Below are positions 48,101-57,100 of a stretch of 64,000 nucleotides of DNA, piece after piece. Source of the DNA: Antedon mediterranea (taxonomy: Eukaryota > Echinodermata > Crinoidea > Comatulida > Antedonidae); the NCBI RefSeq assembly GCF_964355755.1, contig NC_092670.1, positions 22,197,201-22,261,200 of the forward strand. The letters are read 5' to 3'. The first letter of the stretch is position 1; each line of letters begins with the position of its first letter. Below the pieces are notes generated by a model. It worked only from the letters and a program-made list of their open reading frames with translations. It ran no database searches and was not told where the DNA came from. The position numbers were made by a program, and so were the translations under genes.

Positions 48101-51100
48101 CGACAACCGATGAGCAATGTATGTTATATCACTCACCGACAACCGATGAGCAATGTATGTTATATCACTCACTGACAACCAATGAGCAATGTATGTTATA
48201 TCACTCACTGACAACCAATGAGCAATGTATGTTATATCACTCACCGACAACCAATGAGAAATGTATGTTATATCACTCACCGACAACCAATGAGTAATAT
48301 ATGTTATATCACCCACCGACAACCAATGAGCAATGTATGTTATATCACTCACGGACAACCAATGAGCAATGTATGTTATATCACTCACCGACAACCAATG
48401 AGCAATGTATGTTATATCACCCACCGACAACCAATGAGCAATGTATGTTATATCACTCACCGACAACCAATGAGCAATGTATGTTATATCACTCACCGAC
48501 AACCAATGAGCAATGTATGTTATATCACTCACCGACAACCAATGAGCAATGTATGTTATATCACTCACCGACAACCAATGAGTAATAAATGTTATATCAC
48601 TCACGGACAACCAATGAGCAATGTATGTTATATCACTCACCGACAACCAATGTATGTTATATCACTCACTGACAACCAATGAGCAATGTATGTTATATCA
48701 CTCACCGACAACCGATGAGCAATGTATGTTATATCACTCACCGACAACCAATGAGCAATGTATGTTTTATCACTCACCGACAACCAATGAGCAATATATG
48801 TTATATCACTCACCGACAACCAATGAGCAATGTATGTTATATCACTCACCGACAACCAATGAGCAATGTATGTTATATCACTCACCGACAACCAATGAGC
48901 AATGTATGTTATATCACTCACCGACAACCAATGAGCAATGTATGTTATATCACTCACCGACAACCAATGAGCAATGTATGTTATATCACTCACCGACAAC
49001 CAATGAGCAATGTATGTTATATCACCTACCGACAACCAATGAGCAATGTATGTTATATCACTCACCGACAACCAATGAGCAATGTATGTTATATCACTCA
49101 CCGACAACCAATGAGCAATATATGTTATATCACTCACTGACAACCAATGAGCAATGTATGTTATATCACTCACCGACAACCAATGAGCAATGTATGTTAT
49201 ATCACTCACCGACAACCAATGAGCAATGTATGTTATATCACCCACCGACAACCAATGAGCAATATATGTTATATCACTCACCGACAACCAATGAGCAATG
49301 TATGTTATATCACCCACCGACAACCAATGAGAAATGTATGTTATATCACTCACGGACAACCAATGAGAAATGTATGTTATATCACTCACCGACAACCAAT
49401 GAGCAATGTATGTTATATCACTCACGGACAACCAATGAGCAATGTATGTTATATCACTCACCGACAACCAATGAGCAATATATGTTATATCACTCACTGA
49501 CAACCAATGAGAAATGTATGTTATATCACTCACGGACAACCAATGAGCAATGTATGTTATATCACCCCCAGGCCCGTAGCCAGGGGGGGGTTTTTATGGT
49601 TCGGGCGAACCCCCTTTACAGCGGACCCCCCTTAACCGACTGCGAACCCCCATCCCCAATACCTCACCCTCATCTCCAAAAATCCTCCAAATACGTGCCC
49701 CACAGTACAAAAAGTTGTTTGTAAATTGAAAAATTTGTAAACTTGTTCGTGAACCTTCTTCTCTGTATGAGCGTCAACTAGCGATACGTGTCTGTAAATT
49801 TCTAAAAGCTGCAAATGAATTGCCGATTTTAACCTGAAAAATAAATGTTTGGTCCCTGCATGTAACATGATATTGACACATCTCATGGCGAACTGGGGCA
49901 CAAACGATGATGGGCAAAAACGATGATTCGTACAAAGGACACCGCCAGACAACTGCGTACCTATAATTGTTTAGATCACTGGCAGTCAGGCAGCATGCAT
50001 AAAGTATATAGCCTTCCGACGTACATCAGTATTTATGTGTGACTATGAAGTATAATGTATCATAGAGGATTATAGTGAATATTAATATTTTACACTATAA
50101 TATCTATGGTATCAAGTACTGTAGTTCACATTATGGCATCCGATTATTTTTTTCTAGACCACCAGCCGATACGTACTAAAATGTATCAATATCACCTATT
50201 TAAATATTTATATTCCTCAACAAATTGCTGTAAATAAATATTATAGATAGAGCTAGCAAATAGCATTTGCCTTTAACCAGTGTGCTTTTTTCGGGGCTGC
50301 TCCTAGATGTACGTTCGCATTGAACTTGAACGCAAAACAAAATACGGAGTAAATGATCAAACAATCGGCGGTTCCGCACAGAGCACACGCATCTAACATA
50401 CGGCAACAAATAGTTATCGTCCTTTAAATTATCGACGTGTTTGAGAAGGAGGAAAAAAGTACGATCTTTTTGCTCAGTGGTAGCATGCTGCACGAGAGTG
50501 TCTTTTCCTGCCATCTAGGGGTGTCATTTAACAAAATTCGCTTCGCATCAGGCCCCACCCCCAGGGGGGGGGGGCGGGGGTTGACCCAAATATTTAGTGT
50601 CCGAACCCCCCCTTGACAGATCCTGGCTACGGCCCTGCACCCACCGACAACCAATGAGCAATATCTGTTATATCACTCACCGACAACCAATGAGCAATGT
50701 ATGTTTTATCACTCACCGACAACCAATGAGCAATGTATGTTATATCACCCACCGACAACCAATGAGCAATGTATGTTATATCACTCACCGACAACCAATG
50801 AGCAATGTATGTTATATCACTCACCGACAACCAATGTATGTTATATCACTCACCAACAACCAATGAGCAATGTATGTTATATCACTCACCGACAACCAAT
50901 GAGAAATGTATGTTATATCACTCACCGACAACCAATGAGCAATGTATGTTATATCACTCACCGACAACCAATGAGAAATGTATGTTATATCACTCACCGA
51001 CAACCAATGAGCAATGTATGTTATATCACTCACCGACAACCAATGAGCAATGTATGTTATATCACTCACCGACAACCAATGAGCAATGTATGTTATATCA

Positions 51101-54100
51101 CTCACCGACAACCAATGAGCAATGTATGTTATATCACTCACCGACAACCAATGAGCAATGTATGTTATATCACTCACCGACAACCAATGAGCAATGTATG
51201 TTATATCACTCACCGACAACCAATGAGCAATGTATGTTATATCACTCACTGACAACCAATGAGCAATGTATGTTATATCACTCACCGACAACCAATGAGA
51301 AATGTATGTTATATCACTCACCGACAACCAATGAGTAATAAATGTTATATCACTCACCGACAACCAATGAGAAATGTATGTTATATCACTCACCGACAAC
51401 CAATGAGTAATAAATGTTATATCACCCACCTCACGACAAATGAGCAAATGTATGTTATAACACTGTGCGAATGCAGGGACAGGACATGCTTCCTTGCTCC
51501 CCACCTGAACACATTTTTATGCTTCAGGTCCAGGCAATGACAGACAATTAAACATTGATTGACCTGACCTAGTAGAGTTCAGCAGGTCATTGCAAACTGA
51601 AACTATTTATATTTAAGTTATATCAAGGGCAAACTTTCTATGGATTAAAAATGGCATGTTTCACAGAAAGTTATGTGCGCACGCGCGTTTAAAAATTAAA
51701 GGTACGAAAATTCAATTTCTAATCAACTTTCTACGCGTTTCATGTAATTTTAAGCATGTCAAAAATTCCCACATGTGCGCAAATTTTTATGCCTTTTTTT
51801 AAACAGTCATAGTTTCTAAACTGCATAGTGAAGTTTATTGTTATTACATATTATGGAAATAGATGAGTTGTAGATATCGGATCATGCATCAATATGGCTA
51901 ACCGGACATTGTGACGTCATCGTATGGCCATTCGAGTATAAAATATAGGATTTTTGTCTCTTTCGTCATAGCTCATCACATTTAATAGAGCGCATCTCTA
52001 CTTATCTGTATTCCATTTCTATTCCATTTTTTTATTGTCTAGGTCAATCAATTATTAAACAACATTTTTAAAATTGTGATGACATTATCATGTTCAAAAG
52101 CGCAATATTCTAACGTATGACGTGCACATGCGTTTGCGCTGGGGATAACCTAACTCGTCCATAGGGACGAGTTCAAATCTAGTTTTTCTATATTCTTCTT
52201 TCTTTCCACGAATTTTGTTCGCAGCGTATCTCTAATTCTGGCCAACATAAGATTGTATAACTTTGTCAAAAGATTGACCTGTATCTGTAGATGTGCAAGA
52301 ATCTTTGTTATGCGACTTTAGAGTCGCGCAGCGTAAGTTACGTGCAATTTTATGAATTTTGAGTATTTAACATAGATCGATAACCATACAACAATTTATA
52401 TTGAAACTTAGCAAAGTGTAAATTTATGCCATGCGCTAACTATCTTTGGAAAAAAATTGGCATGTTTTACAGAAAGTTACACGCGTACTCACGTTTAAAA
52501 TTTTCAAATGCAAAAAATCAATTTCTAATCAACTTTCTACACGTTCCATGTCATTTTAATCATGTAAAAATTTCCAGGCGCGGAATGTAGCGCTAAAAAC
52601 ATTTTTTTTGTCATGAATTATGTTTTTCCAGCCTTTTCTAGTAATATTACCAACTTTAAAAAATTTTTTTACTTAAATTCATGTCGTACGAGCACTTAGA
52701 ATTGGATAATTCGCGCACGTTTTTGATGAAAAAAAAATTAGTTTTTAAACTACATGGTGAAGTTTATTTTTATTACATATTCTGGAAGTAGATGAGTTGT
52801 AGATATCGGATCATGCAACAATACGGCTCATCACATTTAATAGAGCGCATCTCAACTTATCTGTATTCAATTTTGCCTCATATTTTGATATTGTCTAGGT
52901 CAATCCATTATCTTTCGCATGATTTACCATTTTAAAAATTTCTAATTACGTCATCATGATCAAAATGTCATCATATAGCCAGTTGATTTATAAAAGTCGT
53001 ATTTTCATATTTTACGTCATAGTTCATGATATTTAAAAGATCATTTATATTCTACGTATCCAAATTTCTTCAACATGTTAATATGTTGTTGCTCAGATAA
53101 TACCCTTCCAAAATTGCTATCTACGTGTTTCATTATGATGACGTCATCATGTTAAAAATTGACATAAAAGGCTGGTTCTGTTATTTTCACCTATTCTGCA
53201 CTGTATGTAGTATACAGTATATAGTGTATATTGTATATAATTAGACACAAAATAGAGGGTACACTAACATTTTATTTTGTTCAGGTCACAATGGCATAAT
53301 CGTTTGTCTGTGCGCAATATTAACGTATAACAGGCACGTGGCGTTTGCGCGGCGGATAACCTAACTCGTCCATAGTGACGAGTTCAAATCTATTGTTCAA
53401 ATTAAACTAGTTGTCGATTGTACACCCACTCAGAACAGAGACAAAATTGGTACATCATATTCCTAAGCTGAACATCAATGTATAAACACTTACCCTTATC
53501 AGAATCATCAGTAGTAGCTAAAAAAACAATTATAAAAGTGATTTTTTTAACAGAAATGATGCAAAAGATTAGATATTTAAAAAAAATAAAAGCAAAACCC
53601 ATCCAACAAAGCAATAAAAGTAAAGCAGTAAAAGCGTATGGTACAGGTTGGCTCAAACACATGCCTCTCACATGCTAGTCTGATCCTTACCGTTACGCCA
53701 TAATACTCTATGATTTGCATCAAGTTATCTACCAGGCCCAACGTTGCTTAACTTTGATGATCTGCTGAGAACTGGTGGTATTGAAATGTAGAGAATGGCA
53801 ACACAAACAAAAGTAAAATAATCGACCACTATTAAAAAACAAACAAATACCAACAAAAAATACAAGAATACTTACAATTGTAAGTTGAATTTTGACTAAT
53901 TTCATTCAATAGTTTGGATATAGATATGGCCTTAGTAGATGCTGCCACAATGTTCCCGCCTCCTACAAGCTGACGCATTTTATCCAACTCAATCTCAATG
54001 ATGTCATATATATCCTCAATTGCTTGTTCCAGTGGTTCCACCTGATTAAAAATTATAATGCAATTAGGGATCATGTCGTTAGTGACTCAAACTTAAACTT

Positions 54101-57100
54101 TTGATCTGTATAAAGGAAGTTGGATCCACTGTTGCCCCACTGGCAGCTCCTACACTGCCAATCCGACTCCAAATATAGAACTTTGCATTCCCTTTGATTC
54201 TGTTGGTGCGGACAAGAGGGTTGCCATGTTATTTGGGCATAGCAAAATTAACATACTGTATTGTTCCTAATAAACGCCCCGCCCCTAATAAACGCTCCCT
54301 TTATTTTTTGTTCATTTTCTAATTAACACACCTTAGTGCCCAATCTATATAAACAGAGGATTCTCACGTTTAGAATTGGTTTTCAGCCCGGAAAGTCACA
54401 TTTTTCAATGTACGCTAACAGCGTGACAAACATGTAGGGCGGCCTACACCGGGCACGTAGGGTAATTCGCGCATGTAGGACACTGGACGTTTTTTTAAAA
54501 TTCACAACAACATACATCGCTGGTTTTAAATACCAGGAAAACAACGGGATCAGACAATCGCATGTTTATTCACACAACACAGAATTGATATAAGGCGTCT
54601 GGTTCATGAAGACCTTTCGAGTTGTTAGAACTTTTATAAATTTGAGGGCGGATGTCAATAAACATTGATTGACCGTCTGAAGCAACTTTTTTAGGGTAGG
54701 TTGGCCTCATATAGGCTCTATTTATGATTTTTACATTTCACCCCTAACAAACGCCCCCTTTATTAGGAACAATACAGTAATCTTTTGGCAAGACTTGTAG
54801 TAACACAATGGTGTGCGCACCTTGACAAGGTTGAAAGTAGGATCATTTCGACATGTCCTCTTAATTTTGTTAATTCAAAGCAAAATGGTTATTGAAAGCA
54901 CAACTGTACTTCTAAAGACTTGCTTAGGACTTTGTTTATGTAAAGCATTCTGTAAATGCTGTGTGGTGAACAGAATTGTCACACTTAAGGACAGTGGCCG
55001 GATAAATTCATTCATGGTTATCAATTTGCCTAAATATATAAAAACAATAAAAACATAACATGTGTACATCAGACTCGACATATCGGGCGCTTTTTACTAT
55101 ACATAAAAAGCCAACAATAAAATGTGTTTGAGGCCGACTCGCTCCAATTGTGGTGGTGGAACAAGTATGGTTGATTTAGGGAGGTGGTCGCTTACGAGAT
55201 TACTTAGCCATTAGTCTATCCACCTCTCGTAAGCACAGCTAAGCGCTAAAAAGCGTAAAGAGATGTATTTGCACATGATTTAGACATATAGGTTTGTAAA
55301 ATATATAATATTTTCTACATTAGCTGGCGATAATAACTACATTAGCTGGTGATAGTAACTACATTACCTGTTGACCGTTCTACATTATCTGGTGTTTATT
55401 TTTATTTACATAAGCTGTTGGTGTTTCTACATTAGCTGGCGTTTTTTACATTAGCGGTTCTACCCCAAACGAGTGGTATAGTCAGTTGTACAAAGTGAGG
55501 GCGTGTGGCGCAGTGTGTTGGACGTTGGACTACCGATCGTCAGACCTAGGTTCGAATCCAACTCTCGCCGCATTGCTTGTATCCTTAGGCAAGATACTTT
55601 ACTTACGTTGCCTCTCTCCACCCAGGTGTATAAATGGGTACCCAGTTAGATCTAGACACAACTTTGCGCTGGTTACCGGCTGCATTATGGGAGTATGTTT
55701 CCATACGTGTTTGATCCCAAAAAATACTGGGGTAATAATCCTTGTAAAGCGCCTTTGAGCATGATTACTCATGAAAAGGGCGCTATATAAATGTGGTATT
55801 ATTATTATTATTAAAAGGTATACTCAACTGTAGGCCTACTACCGAGATTTTTAGATTATAGCGACTTTGTCATGATGACATAATTTTGAGGAGTTTCACA
55901 TGTGCCATGTCTTCTCATTCATTGCCTGGCTTTGGATTTACTGTACAACATGAACGGCTTCCATGTTACATGTTTACATTTTACACGTAAACAGTTAATT
56001 GCTTAAAGTCATTATACATACTTTTACTATCATATTGTAATCCTCACTACGTGCCTTGTACACATCAAAGGTTGATACACGTATATCCAATTCATAATCT
56101 GGAGGGTCTCCTTGTGGTAAAGAAATAGGGCTAGCAAGCTTTCTCTCTTGTCCTAAAGAAATGTAAAGAATAATATCAATAGTTGATGTGCCCAAATATG
56201 GTAGTGATATGACATCATCATGTCCTTACATGGGCACATCACATTTTTTGTCACAAAGTTTGATAGTGTAGACAGAGGTTTACACTGCTCCTGGCTAAAA
56301 TTATGACAATTTCATATGTATATAAAGTACTAGGGTTGAACGGCTTTTTTAACTTTTGACAGAATATTAATAATTAAATTGGATGAGTATAAACAAACAT
56401 TAAAATATGGTTAAATTATCGCTGCAAAAAGGAGTACATTCAAATGTATTATTAGCGCAAACTAGGATACCTTGTACTGTCATAACCTCTGGACACCACA
56501 AGTTTCAGAGTCAGCTCAAATGCTTAACATTTAGAACTTGGATATCCTTTATCAGGACATGGTACAAACGAAAATGTACACAAAGATTAAAAACACATTC
56601 ATACCGCTGTATATCATGTCCCAGATGGTAGAATTTCTTGATTTAACACTAAACTCATATGTCAGTGGAACATCAACATCAGTGAAGTTATAACAATCGA
56701 TCATGAAAGGTGTTTCAACTGCATATCCTTCAGCCGGCTCTATTGTACAATTTCCAACCTCAGGAAAATCATTAGCAGATACCTCCCATCGGCTTTCAGC
56801 TGCAGTACAATAAATATTATTGATAACTTGAATTTGAGTGACAACCTACCATTCATCTGAATAAAGCATTCACCAGCGATCCACAGAATACTGTTTACCC
56901 ATTTTTCTGAATAATATATTTAATTCAACCAACTATCCCACAATGTTGTATACCCCTGATACAGTACAATCAATACAGACACCCTCAATATTGTATTCCC
57001 TAGATACCATGAATACTGCATACCCTCAGCTACCCATGAATACTGCATACCCTCAGCTACCCATGAATACTGCATACCCTCAGCTACCCATGAATACTGC

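Noticed and set aside
48062-51450. Regularly spaced 36-bp repeats as a CRISPR array
   Set aside because: No variable spacers: the repeats follow each other directly, and the DNA is clearly animal.
48068-51540. Long open frames in the 36-bp satellite (up to 367 codons)
   Set aside because: They are translations of a 36-bp tandem repeat in all frames on both strands, without splice or start context. The array lies within an intron of gene A.
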